From: Candidatus Poribacteria bacterium
GTDB taxonomy: Bacteria > Poribacteria > WGA-4E > WGA-3G
Direction of reading: 5' to 3'
NCBI GenBank assembly: GCA_009839745.1
Contig: VXPE01000101.1
Span: forward strand, 1-47,501
Length of the DNA: 47,501 bases
Below the pieces are notes generated by a model that saw only the letters and a list, made by a program, of their open reading frames with translations, made no database searches and was not told the DNA's origin. Below are positions 23,813-30,466 of this stretch, piece by piece (positions within the stretch are counted from its first letter, which is position 1; every line of letters begins with the position of its first letter). A program made the translations under genes and the position numbers.

Positions 23813-24784
23813 CTATTCTCGTTTCAGTTTTCCCCAGAGTGTCGTCAGCAATTGGGGTTGTGGTGAAACTGGCAACGCATACGCCGGATCAAACCAATCC
23901 CCAAGATGATTCGAGCCAACATGCGTGAGTTGTTCCGACTGCCCACCATCTAAGTTAACTTTGAAGATGTGGAAACTCTTAAGTCCAACAAACCGTTTAT
24001 AGAGCAGGGCATCACCACGTGGAGACCAAACGACTGAAGTCGCTCTCGGACCCGCTTCATCAATAATTTGGGTAACGCCTGTTCCATCACGATTCACTGT
24101 ATAAATCGTCTCTTTCTCAACGAAGTCTTTAAGTGGCACCCGATGCAGCCAAGAAAATGCCAACTTGTCTCCTGTTGGAGACCACTTCACGCCAGGTAGC
24201 CATGACGGTATCGCCTTGGCTGGAAAAAGGGGTTTCTGGTTGCGCGTACGGAGGTTGAAGAGCGTTATTTGCATCTTTTCTGCCCACCCCGTGATAAGGG
24301 CAAGTTCCATTCCATCTGGCGACCATGTCGCAGGCCCCCCAATTGCGATGCGTTCCTCATCTTCTTCACCGAGTGTTGCAACATGGACCACCTGTTCATC
24401 ACGTATGATACGCGAGTAAGCGATCTGTTTTCCATCTGGCGACCACGCGGGTCCTACTCTGAGTGCCTCCTTCCCAAACACTCGCTTCACATTTTCTCCA
24501 TCTGGATCCATGAGGTATAGGTCCCAAGCGCCATCTCGGTCAGAGACGAAAAGGATCTGTTCACCTATTGGCGACCAGACGGGTGTAATATTCTGTGAGC
24601 GATGGTGCGTTATTTTTACCTGCTGGCTGCCATCTGGATTCATGAGATAAATATCACGAGTCCCTTCACGGTCTGCCCAAAACGCGATTTTAGCGGTTTT
24701 CGGGGCTTCTGCCCAAATAGAGCAAAGTCCGTATAAAAATGTTAAACTGAAAGTGGAAAATAAAAATAAAAGTCGAGGCACCAT
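23813..24784 (-). CDS. Secreted TolB/PD40 propeller with WGxLK tail (module 3, unit D)
   Basis: Beginning at the ATG at 24784 (GGAGGAAATTCTC upstream), this 323-residue protein has a signal peptide (hydrophobic about 4-20, cut near WAEA) and PD40 repeats with the usual 'PxWSPDGxxIxxxS' and 'DIYLMNPDG' elements (VWSPIGEQILFVSDRDG, AWSPDGKQIAYSR, TWSPDGMELALI, KWSPTGDKLAFSW, VWSPRGDALLYKR). It should form one periplasmic or surface propeller. The end QPQLLTTLWGKLKRE carries the shared tail. It follows peptide D and is a paralogue of 27383-28354 and 28989-30002. Confidence 0.88.
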   Translation of the reverse strand: MVPRLLFLFSTFSLTFLYGLCSIWAEAPKTAKIAFWADREGTRDIYLMNPDGSQQVKITHHRSQNITPVWSPIGEQILFVSDRDGAWDLYLMDPDGENVKRVFGKEALRVGPAWSPDGKQIAYSRIIRDEQVVHVATLGEEDEERIAIGGPATWSPDGMELALITGWAEKMQITLFNLRTRNQKPLFPAKAIPSWLPGVKWSPTGDKLAFSWLHRVPLKDFVEKETIYTVNRDGTGVTQIIDEAGPRATSVVWSPRGDALLYKRFVGLKSFHIFKVNLDGGQSEQLTHVGSNHLGDWFDPAYALPVSPQPQLLTTLWGKLKRE

Positions 24785-24845
24785 GAGAATTTCCTCCAAA
24801 ATTAGACATAGGCGTTTAAAAACTATAGTACAAAGCAGCAGAAAT

Positions 24846-24869
24846 ATGTGGCAGTTTTCACTGCCACAT
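24846..24869. repeat. Perfect 10-bp hairpin between peptide D and PD40 gene
   Basis: ATGTGGCAGT and ACTGCCACAT enclose TTTC. The core TGTGGCAGT..ACTxCCACA recurs at 30053-30082 in the matching place after peptide F, so the element is conserved between units. Confidence 0.6.
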
Positions 24870-24932
24870 TCTGAAATGTCTGGAAGGCCAATTAGTTGGC
24901 ATCGACTTCCCAGACAATGGTTGAGTTATTAA

Positions 24933-25058
24933 CTATGCATCCCGACAAGTGCCAAGATCACACACCTGACCTGCCGGGCAAGGGACACCACCACCACCTA
25001 CCTTACCTTCCTCAGACGCGAGGAAGGTTCGGATTCTGCCTTGAATACTATCTTTCAT
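24933..25058 (-). CDS. Cys-rich mini-peptide D lacking the hydrophobic segment (41 aa)
   Basis: This frame is too short for most gene finders. It encodes MKDSIQGRIRTFLASEEG, then KVGGGGVPCPAGQVCDLG and TCRDA. Residues 1-21 match the leader of peptides E and F (IREFVQSEEGKVG), but the hydrophobic segment and AxA site are missing: the leader runs through GGGG straight into a 3-Cys core. AAGGAGAAAAACAAT precedes the ATG. The upstream region keeps the hairpins seen before peptide E, and a PD40 gene follows as in the other units. Either the peptide stays cytosolic, or it leaves by a double-Gly-type route, or the gene suffered a deletion of about 25 codons. Confidence 0.75.
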   Translation of the reverse strand: MKDSIQGRIRTFLASEEGKVGGGGVPCPAGQVCDLGTCRDA

Positions 25059-25075
25059 ATTGTTTTTCTCCTTTC

Positions 25076-25182
25076 TGCCGGTGCTTCTGTTCCGGCAAGA
25101 TTGGATTCCCAAACAGTGCTGGGAATACCATTTCCAGGGCGAATACTATCGCTGTAGGAGTGAAGCCCTCCCCCTGGACATG
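25076..25182 (-). promoter_or_regulatory. Structured 5' leader of peptide D
   Basis: Three nested elements match the leader of peptide E: TGCCGG/CCGGCA (25076-25097), a TTCCC..GGGAA stem (about 25106-25125), and a long-range stem CATTTCCAGGG/CCCTGGACATG (25129-25139 with 25172-25182) with one mismatch. The innermost stem ends just before the ribosome site. Confidence 0.55.
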
Positions 25183-25229
25183 CTTTCTAATATCTTGTCA
25201 AAAGGTTCATCATCCTTGTTGGTTATATG

Positions 25230-26366
25230 TTACAGAAACTGCATCAGTTTCAGATAAAATGGACCTTGGCAAAGTACCGTTAGTATGGCACCGACAGAAA
25301 TGACCGGGGCAAAGCGTATCGAGGGTTGGACGTTTATCTGATTGCCGAATTCAGCAAACGCACCTTCCTCCGCAAGGTTTTGTAACTGGAAAATCTCTTC
25401 TGCGGTTAGACCTACGGGATCAGGTGAAATAACGATATTATCCTTCTGGCCGCTCGAAAAATCCACCTGCTTCTTTTCGTAGCGGACACTGCCATCGGGC
25501 TGTTCTACCCTCACAATTTGCTCAGCGGGAATCATTCCAACCTCAAGACCATTCACGTCCACGACCTTGTCCAAGGTTATACTCGCTAAACTGAGAATCA
25601 ACTGTTTGGCAATAACAAAAACGACGAGATACAGTCCTAAGAAAAAGGCGAAACCGGAGAGAAATACCGATACAGATGGTGTCGCTTGCAGTGCCAACCC
25701 AACAGATGTGAAACCAATGATTAAGTAATAGGCGGGTGTTTTCGGGAACGGCGATAGTAATTTTTGGATCAATGTGAATGCCACCAAAACTAAAACGAGA
25801 TGCAGCAATCGATCAGGTTTCCACTCAAACTGCTGGAACAAGTAGGTTAACCCGGATCCAATACCGATAAACATAAGGAGGCTAAATAGCTTTTCGAGCA
25901 GTGTATTCTTTTGAAAGTAAGACTTAAAGAAATACCGGAACAGATTTAATTTGTTTGGCATTAGGGCAAACTTGAAAAGCAGATAACCGAGGATCCCTAT
26001 TGAGTATGGAACAATAATATTGAGGGCAAGTATCAGGGGTGGGAAACTTAAGGCACCGCTGAGGTTTCTAAACAGGGACAGCGGAAAAATTAAGCAGAGT
26101 CCCCAAAAGAGTTTGGAATCCCCTGGCGAGAAAATACCAAACCAATAGAAAGCAAAAGCGATAAGCCCGCCCCCAAAGAAGAGTCCTAAGATGTAGAGCG
26201 GCGTTGTTGTACCAAGATACCACGCCATCAATTGGCTGAGCGTCCCCACATAAAGCAGTCCGAGGGAGCAGAAATTGCGAATCTTCTGCGTCTTCAGATC
26301 AGTGTAACTCGCATATCCACAGAAAACGAGTGCTAATAAAATCAGAAAGTATTCATAGTGTGACAT
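25230..26366 (-). CDS. A24-family prepilin peptidase-like aspartic membrane protease (module 3)
   Basis: The 378-residue protein is a paralogue of 3062-4198 and has the same length. Catalytic Asp motifs are YTDLKTQKIRNF (about 21-32) and FSPGDSKLFWG (about 82). Several membrane helices are followed by a soluble C-terminal domain with GLEVGMIPAEQIVRVEQ and a last hydrophobic stretch. No methylase domain is present. It lies just upstream of peptide D and 19 bases downstream of the methyltransferase gene. Two modules have both the peptidase and Cys-rich peptides with Flp-like N-termini, while no pilus assembly gene is in the window. This favours a dedicated leader peptidase. Confidence 0.85.
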   Translation of the reverse strand: MSHYEYFLILLALVFCGYASYTDLKTQKIRNFCSLGLLYVGTLSQLMAWYLGTTTPLYILGLFFGGGLIAFAFYWFGIFSPGDSKLFWGLCLIFPLSLFRNLSGALSFPPLILALNIIVPYSIGILGYLLFKFALMPNKLNLFRYFFKSYFQKNTLLEKLFSLLMFIGIGSGLTYLFQQFEWKPDRLLHLVLVLVAFTLIQKLLSPFPKTPAYYLIIGFTSVGLALQATPSVSVFLSGFAFFLGLYLVVFVIAKQLILSLASITLDKVVDVNGLEVGMIPAEQIVRVEQPDGSVRYEKKQVDFSSGQKDNIVISPDPVGLTAEEIFQLQNLAEEGAFAEFGNQINVQPSIRFAPVISVGAILTVLCQGPFYLKLMQFL

Positions 26367-26385
26367 AATAGAAAATTGTCTCCCT

Positions 26386-27282
26386 TTAGGGTTTTATACT
26401 CAACGCGAATGTATCAACGAAAGCCCCAGTTTGACGTTGGAATTCCTTTGTTTCAAAATCAATAACCTCAAGTCCAACCTTTTCGTAGAGTGCTAAGACT
26501 TCATCTGGTGTGTCAAAATCGTAGAGGTGCATCATAAGAGGGAGTTGCACTGGCAGTGCTGTTATTGCGTATCCACCAGGTTTCAGCACACGCATTGCTT
26601 CTGACAATCCAGTTTCTGGATCAGGGATATGTTCAAGCACTTCAATCGCGACGACCACATCGAAAGTGTCGTCAGGATAGGGTAAGGTTCTCACATCTCC
26701 AACCGACAGCTTACCCCTTCCCAGCACTCCTCTCTTTGTCAAGAGTCTTTGTGCATGATGGAGGCAGTAGTGACTAATGTCAACACCATCAACTTGCCAC
26801 GAGGTATTCTGCTGTAGAATGAACGCGGTCAACACCCCAGGACCGAAGCCGAGATCACAGAACTCTGACTTCTCTTCAAAACGATCTAAGTGCTTACCGA
26901 TGAACGCTTTTCGTTCCAAAGCAGGCGGAAAAGAAATATAATTCAGATGTTCGCTGATCGGATAATATTTCGTTTCATAGAGTTTCGTTGTTACGGCTTC
27001 AAAGTCCCTATCTGCTGTGAGTTCAGTAGGAATCTCAAGCGCGAAAAGTTGTTCAATGCTGACTTCACCAGAGTGGAGAATGTCACTGACAATTTCTTCA
27101 GTGTGTGCCCAACTCGTTTCGGATCGTTGGATTAAGTCCTCCGTCTGTTCTAAAATAGAAGACAACAGATACTGAATCGTCTGACCAAAACGGGCGCGAT
27201 GGTATTCCACAGCGTGTGGATACAAGTTTGTGTGTGTTTGAAAACGTGTCTCAAACGAGATTTCAAATTCAGGATAGTTCAT
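26386..27282 (-). CDS. Class I SAM-dependent methyltransferase
   Basis: The 298-residue enzyme has a helical N-terminal region (about 1-130) and a Rossmann methyltransferase fold. Motif I is FCDLGFGPGVLTAF; the acidic loop is VDGVDISHYC; motif II/post-II is DTFDVVVAIEVLEHIPDP; then RVLKPGGYAI. It is a UbiE/Methyltransf_11 relative. The substrate could be a peptide, a sugar on the glycosylated product, or a lipid. AAAGGGAACTGATGA precedes the ATG. It is found only in module 3, between PD40 and A24 peptidase genes, so it may be an added tailoring step of that cassette. Confidence 0.8.
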   Translation of the reverse strand: MNYPEFEISFETRFQTHTNLYPHAVEYHRARFGQTIQYLLSSILEQTEDLIQRSETSWAHTEEIVSDILHSGEVSIEQLFALEIPTELTADRDFEAVTTKLYETKYYPISEHLNYISFPPALERKAFIGKHLDRFEEKSEFCDLGFGPGVLTAFILQQNTSWQVDGVDISHYCLHHAQRLLTKRGVLGRGKLSVGDVRTLPYPDDTFDVVVAIEVLEHIPDPETGLSEAMRVLKPGGYAITALPVQLPLMMHLYDFDTPDEVLALYEKVGLEVIDFETKEFQRQTGAFVDTFALSIKP

Positions 27283-27382
27283 TCATCAGTTCCCTTTTTT
27301 CCTATAGGACTCGAAGTTGGTTGATATTACGTTCACAATAATTTATCCGCAGGTTAGAGAAAGACTCTATTTCCGATAGATC

Positions 27383-28354
27383 CTACTTCCGTTTGAGTTC
27401 TCCCCATAGTGTCGTGAGCAGCTGGGGTTGTGGCAAGACAGGTAGCGCAAACTCTGGATCAAACCAACCGCCCACATAATTCCATCCCTCATGGGTGAGT
27501 TGGACCGGCTTCCCGCCGTCCAAGGCGACTTTGAAGATGTGTAGTTCCCTGTTAACAAGTTGTGTATAAAGGAGTTGGGTGCCATCCGGAGACCAGGTCG
27601 GGTCGGCAGCTCTTGTTGTAAGGTCCCCCACGATCTCTTGCGGATCTGTACCATCGCGGTTCACAATGTAAATTGCCTCTTCCCTGAAGCCGTCAATGTG
27701 CCAAGAGAAAGCGAGTTTATCGCCATTTGGGGACCATGCGGGACCCCGAACCCACATCGGTTCCTTGGGGAAAGGGAAGAATGTTTGTCTTTTCGTTCGC
27801 ACCTTGAGCAAACTGAAACGTCTCGGTTTGTCCAATGCGCCGCTGCGAAAGATGATTTCTGTGCCATCGGGAGACCATGCCGGTGTGTAACCAATCGCCA
27901 CACGCTCCTCATCTTTTCCATCGATGGTGCCAATATAGAGCAAAGTGTTGCCAATTTCTCCATAACTGTAGGCGATGCGTTTGCCATCGGGAGACCATGT
28001 GGGACCCGTTCGTCTCTTCCATTTGTCAAACACCTTTTGTACATTAGAGCCATCTGGTTCCATGAGATACAAATCCCAAGTCCCCCATGCCTTCTGCTCA
28101 CGATTAGATGCGAAAAGGATGTGTTCACCTGTTGGCGACCAAACTGGATAAATATCGTCTGCGCGATGATTGGTTAGATTCACCTTCTCGCTGCCATCAG
28201 GATTCATGAGATAGATGTCCCGAGTCTCTCCTATACTGGCTTTGGCAAACACAATCTTTGCCGTATCTGGTGCCTTTGCGAAAACAGCACACACTTTCCA
28301 ACACAACACGGATACACTGAGCAAACAAAAAAGAAACTGGACCTTATATTTCAT
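27383..28354 (-). CDS. Secreted TolB/PD40 propeller with WGxLK tail (module 3, unit E)
   Basis: The start at 28354 is chosen because AAGGAGGTATTTCTC precedes it; upstream in-frame codons have no ribosome site. The 323-residue product has a signal peptide (QFLFCLLSVSVLCWKVC, cut near FAKA) and PD40 repeats (VWSPTGEHILFASNRE, TWSPDGKRIAYSYG, AWSPDGTEIIFRS, AWSPNGDKLAFSW, TWSPDGTQLLYTQ). It ends QPQLLTTLWGELKRK. It has the same architecture as the neighbouring PD40 genes and follows peptide E by about 200 bases, an intercistronic stretch that holds the hairpin GCGTCTG/CAGACGC at 28435-28451. Confidence 0.88.
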   Translation of the reverse strand: MKYKVQFLFCLLSVSVLCWKVCAVFAKAPDTAKIVFAKASIGETRDIYLMNPDGSEKVNLTNHRADDIYPVWSPTGEHILFASNREQKAWGTWDLYLMEPDGSNVQKVFDKWKRRTGPTWSPDGKRIAYSYGEIGNTLLYIGTIDGKDEERVAIGYTPAWSPDGTEIIFRSGALDKPRRFSLLKVRTKRQTFFPFPKEPMWVRGPAWSPNGDKLAFSWHIDGFREEAIYIVNRDGTDPQEIVGDLTTRAADPTWSPDGTQLLYTQLVNRELHIFKVALDGGKPVQLTHEGWNYVGGWFDPEFALPVLPQPQLLTTLWGELKRK

Positions 28355-28554
28355 GAGAAATACCTCCTTAACGGGAATGAGCCACGGAGAAGTATGGACG
28401 CGGTTTTGATAGTGTATCCCTATACTGCCCTTCAGCGTCTGAGGCAGACGCACTTTCAAAGCGCGCCGCCTCATTGGTTCGTTAATATTCGTCAGAAATA
28501 ATCAGTGACGAAGAAGGCAAACGCCTCTCGTCCTAACCGTTTCTAAGAGTAATA

Positions 28555-28776
28555 TTAACTTGGATGACAACTGCCGTGATCATGGCAGTAATATCCAGGA
28601 TCGCATTCGGATGAGTGACAACATGGACGTGCCTCAGCATGGGGCACCCCAACGATAGCCTGTGCGAGCAGAACACTCCCCACCGCCGCACCGAGCGTCA
28701 GGGGGGATTTTATCCCAACCTTGCCTTTCTCAGACTGGACGAACTCGCGGATTTTACCGCGAAGATTCTTTTTCAT
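28555..28776 (-). CDS. Cys-rich leader/core peptide E
   Basis: The 73-residue peptide starts at 28776 (AAGGAGAAAAACTGAG upstream). Its leader, KIREFVQSEKGKVGIKSPLT, is followed by a hydrophobic stretch (LGAAVGSVLLAQAIVG) and PHAEARP, an AxA-type cut. The core has five Cys (RPCCHSSECDPGYYCHDHGSCHPS) in a CCx4Cx5CxxxxxC-like pattern plus several His, which might bind metal. The leader DNA is nearly identical to that of peptide F (30134-30367), the core is not. A remnant of a GT gene 3' end lies directly upstream, showing how this unit was copied. Confidence 0.85.
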   Translation of the reverse strand: MKKNLRGKIREFVQSEKGKVGIKSPLTLGAAVGSVLLAQAIVGVPHAEARPCCHSSECDPGYYCHDHGSCHPS

Positions 28777-28794
28777 CTCAGTTTTTCTCCTTTC

Positions 28795-28901
28795 TGCCGG
28801 TGCTTCTCTTCCGGCAAGATTGACTTCCCAACCGTAGGTGGGAAAGCCATTTCCAAGGCGAATCACTTCGCAGTGGAAGTAGAGCTCTTCCCTTGGAAAT
28901 G
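28795..28901 (-). promoter_or_regulatory. Structured 5' leader of peptide E
   Basis: Three stems: TGCCGG/CCGGCA (28795-28816), TTCCCAAC/GGTGGGAA (28825-28844, one mismatch) and a perfect 11-bp long-range pair CATTTCCAAGG/CCTTGGAAATG (28848-28858 with 28891-28901). The same three occur before peptide D. The first stem abuts the ribosome site, so folding could control translation. Confidence 0.6.
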
Positions 28902-28985
28902 CTTAAAAACTGCCTCGACTTCAGCAGGTGTATGCTGTTCCGCCAACATTTCTAAAAAAGCAGTTTGAAGGCAGTCAAGTTTCAA
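28863..28985 (-). pseudogene. Remnant of a glycosyltransferase 3' end
   Basis: Just after the PD40 stop at 28989, in the same frame, the DNA encodes CLQTAFLEMLAEQHTPAEVE and AVFKHFQGKSS before a TGA. This matches the last 35 or so residues of the GT at 30467-32116 (CLETALVEMLAEHHTPTEVK, TVFKHF). The remainder of the GT is gone. It marks the left boundary of a duplicated segment that carried the GT 3' end plus the peptide. Confidence 0.75.
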
Positions 28986-28988
28986 ATA

Positions 28989-30002
28989 CTATCTCTTTTT
29001 TATATCTCCCCATGTAGTTGTAAGCAGCTGTGGTTGTGGTGATACCGGCAATGCATACGCTGGGTCAAACCAATCCCCGCCAGCATTCGCTTGAATGCTA
29101 CCCCCAAGATGCGTCAGCTGCGTCCGAATCCCGCTGTTTACATCAACTTTGAAGATTTGGAACCGACCCTTAATTTCCTGTGTATAGAGAACTTCATCTC
29201 CATTTGGCGATAACGCTGGATACTGGGCATAGGGACCTGCTTCTTTAACGAGCTGCTGGAGACCGGTGCCGTCGCGATTGACGATGTAGATCGTTTGCTT
29301 TGCCTTCCATGCGTTATGAAGATCCGCATCCAAGATGGGGGGTAGCGGATGCTTGTTCCCAGTAAAGGCAAGTCTGTCTCCCGCAGCAGACCAAGAAGGA
29401 TCGTATTGCCAAATCAGTGCTTTTATTATGGGTAGCGGTTTTTCCTGCGCTCGTGTCTGGACGTTGATAAATGTCAGTTGAGAGGCGAATGGCTGGTCTA
29501 CAGAGTAGGCAATTTCAGTGCCATCGGGCGACCATGCGGGATACCAGCCTTCCGCAATATGTTCATCCTCTTGTTCCCCAAGGCGCGCAATGCGGATATC
29601 AGAATTAAGAGTATTCCACTGCCTGTTCACATAAGCGATGTGTTTGCCATCTGGCGACCATGTTGGACTGCTTCTATAAATTTTTGTTTTTCGCTTGAAG
29701 ACGCGTCGAACGTTGGTTCCATCTGGGTCCATCAGGTAAAGGTCTCGCTCGCCGCCGCGATCGGAGATGAAAAGAATCTTTTCACCGGTAGGTGCCCAGA
29801 CGGCTTGCAGATCATTTCCAGGATGTTGTGTGAGTCTGACCTGTTCGCTGCCATCTGGGTTCATGGTGTATATTTCTCTGTTTCCGTCGCGTGCAGAGGT
29901 GAACAAAATTTTAGGGGTCGTCGGTGCTTTTGCGAAAAGCGGAGTGCCGTTCGGACATAGTAGTATCACACTAAGCATGTAAGAGATGAATATGCGTTTC
30001 AT
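28989..30002 (-). CDS. Secreted TolB/PD40 propeller with WGxLK tail (module 3, unit F)
   Basis: With the ATG at 30002 (CGGAGGAATACAG upstream) the product has 337 residues, a signal peptide (KRIFISYMLSVILLCPNG, cut near FAKA) and PD40 repeats (VWAPTGEKILFISDRGG, TWSPDGKHIAYVNR, AWSPDGTEIAYSV, SWSAAGDRLAFTG, ALSPNGDEVLYTQ). It ends QPQLLTTTWGDIKKR, a variant of the shared tail. It is the first propeller gene after the module 3 GT pair and peptide F. Confidence 0.88.
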   Translation of the reverse strand: MKRIFISYMLSVILLCPNGTPLFAKAPTTPKILFTSARDGNREIYTMNPDGSEQVRLTQHPGNDLQAVWAPTGEKILFISDRGGERDLYLMDPDGTNVRRVFKRKTKIYRSSPTWSPDGKHIAYVNRQWNTLNSDIRIARLGEQEDEHIAEGWYPAWSPDGTEIAYSVDQPFASQLTFINVQTRAQEKPLPIIKALIWQYDPSWSAAGDRLAFTGNKHPLPPILDADLHNAWKAKQTIYIVNRDGTGLQQLVKEAGPYAQYPALSPNGDEVLYTQEIKGRFQIFKVDVNSGIRTQLTHLGGSIQANAGGDWFDPAYALPVSPQPQLLTTTWGDIKKR

Positions 30003-30052
30003 CTGTATTCCTCCGAAATTTCTCAGGAGACCTAATAAACTCAGCATATGGG

Positions 30053-30082
30053 AGTGTGTGGCAGTAGAAACTACCACACACT
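30053..30082. repeat. Hairpin between peptide F and PD40 gene
   Basis: AGTGTGTGG (30053-30061) pairs with CCACACACT (30074-30082); an inner GTAG/CTAC pair can extend the stem around AAA. It shares the TGTGGCAGT..CCACA core with the hairpin after peptide D at 24846. Confidence 0.55.
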
Positions 30083-30133
30083 GAAAAGTCAATAAGGTTG
30101 TGACGGTCTACGCCACAGCCTATATTGACGGTA

Positions 30134-30367
30134 TTAAACACATGTCCCCTCTCCATCAACGAAAGGACCAACACATCTCTTACCATCCGGGCATTGACCG
30201 TCATCTTTGCATCTTTCGCATGCGTCGGCGGGTATTGTTCCCACGATAGCCTGTGCGAGCAGAACACTCCCCACCGCCGCACCGAGCGTCAGTGGGGATT
30301 TGACTCCCACTTTGCCTTCCTCGGATTGGACGAATTCGCGGATTTTACCGCGGAGATTTGTTTTCAT
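30134..30367 (-). CDS. Cys-rich leader/core peptide F
   Basis: The 77-residue peptide has the leader KIREFVQSEEGKVGVKSPLT, a hydrophobic segment (LGAAVGSVLLAQAIVG), then TIPADACER, a possible AxA-type cut next to the first Cys. The core contains five Cys in ACERCKDDGQCPDGKRCV and GEGTCV, the widespread 'CxxDxxCxxGxxC' disulfide pattern. GAGGAGGTGAACAGAA gives a near-ideal ribosome site. It lies 99 bases after the GT pair and before a PD40 gene, as in the other modules. Confidence 0.85.
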   Translation of the reverse strand: MKTNLRGKIREFVQSEEGKVGVKSPLTLGAAVGSVLLAQAIVGTIPADACERCKDDGQCPDGKRCVGPFVDGEGTCV

Positions 30368-30390
30368 TTCTGTTCACCTCCTCTCTTTCT

Positions 30391-30439
30391 ACCGGAAATC
30401 TCACCCCGGCGGAATGTGCTTCCCAACTGTAGTTGGGAA
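30391..30439 (-). promoter_or_regulatory. Structured 5' leader of peptide F
   Basis: TTCCCAAC/GTTGGGAA forms a stem at 30420-30439, and an imperfect ACCGG..CCGGC pair lies at about 30391-30410, beside the ribosome site. These match two of the three stems before peptides D and E. The region separates the GT stop from the peptide start. Confidence 0.5.
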
Positions 30440-30466
30440 ACCACCTCCAACAGGAAACACACTTCA

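Noticed and set aside
25076-25182. Known riboswitch (c-di-GMP or cobalamin type) before the peptides
   Set aside because: The stems do not carry the invariant bases of those classes as far as I can recall them; kept only as an unnamed structured leader.
25183-25229. GT remnant upstream of peptide D (reading DDEPFDKILESM)
   Set aside because: Only a vague resemblance to GT C-terminal ends; far weaker than the remnant at 28863-28985, so not annotated.
24896-25303. 135-codon plus-strand open frame across peptide D, its 5' leader and the end of the A24 gene
   Set aside because: It is antisense to the better supported peptide D and to the A24 3' end, has no recognised family, and its residues follow the repeats of the opposite strand.
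27560-28177. 205-codon plus-strand open frame inside the PD40 gene
   Set aside because: It lies fully antisense to a clear PD40 protein with signal peptide and repeats; the frame arises from codon bias of the repeats.
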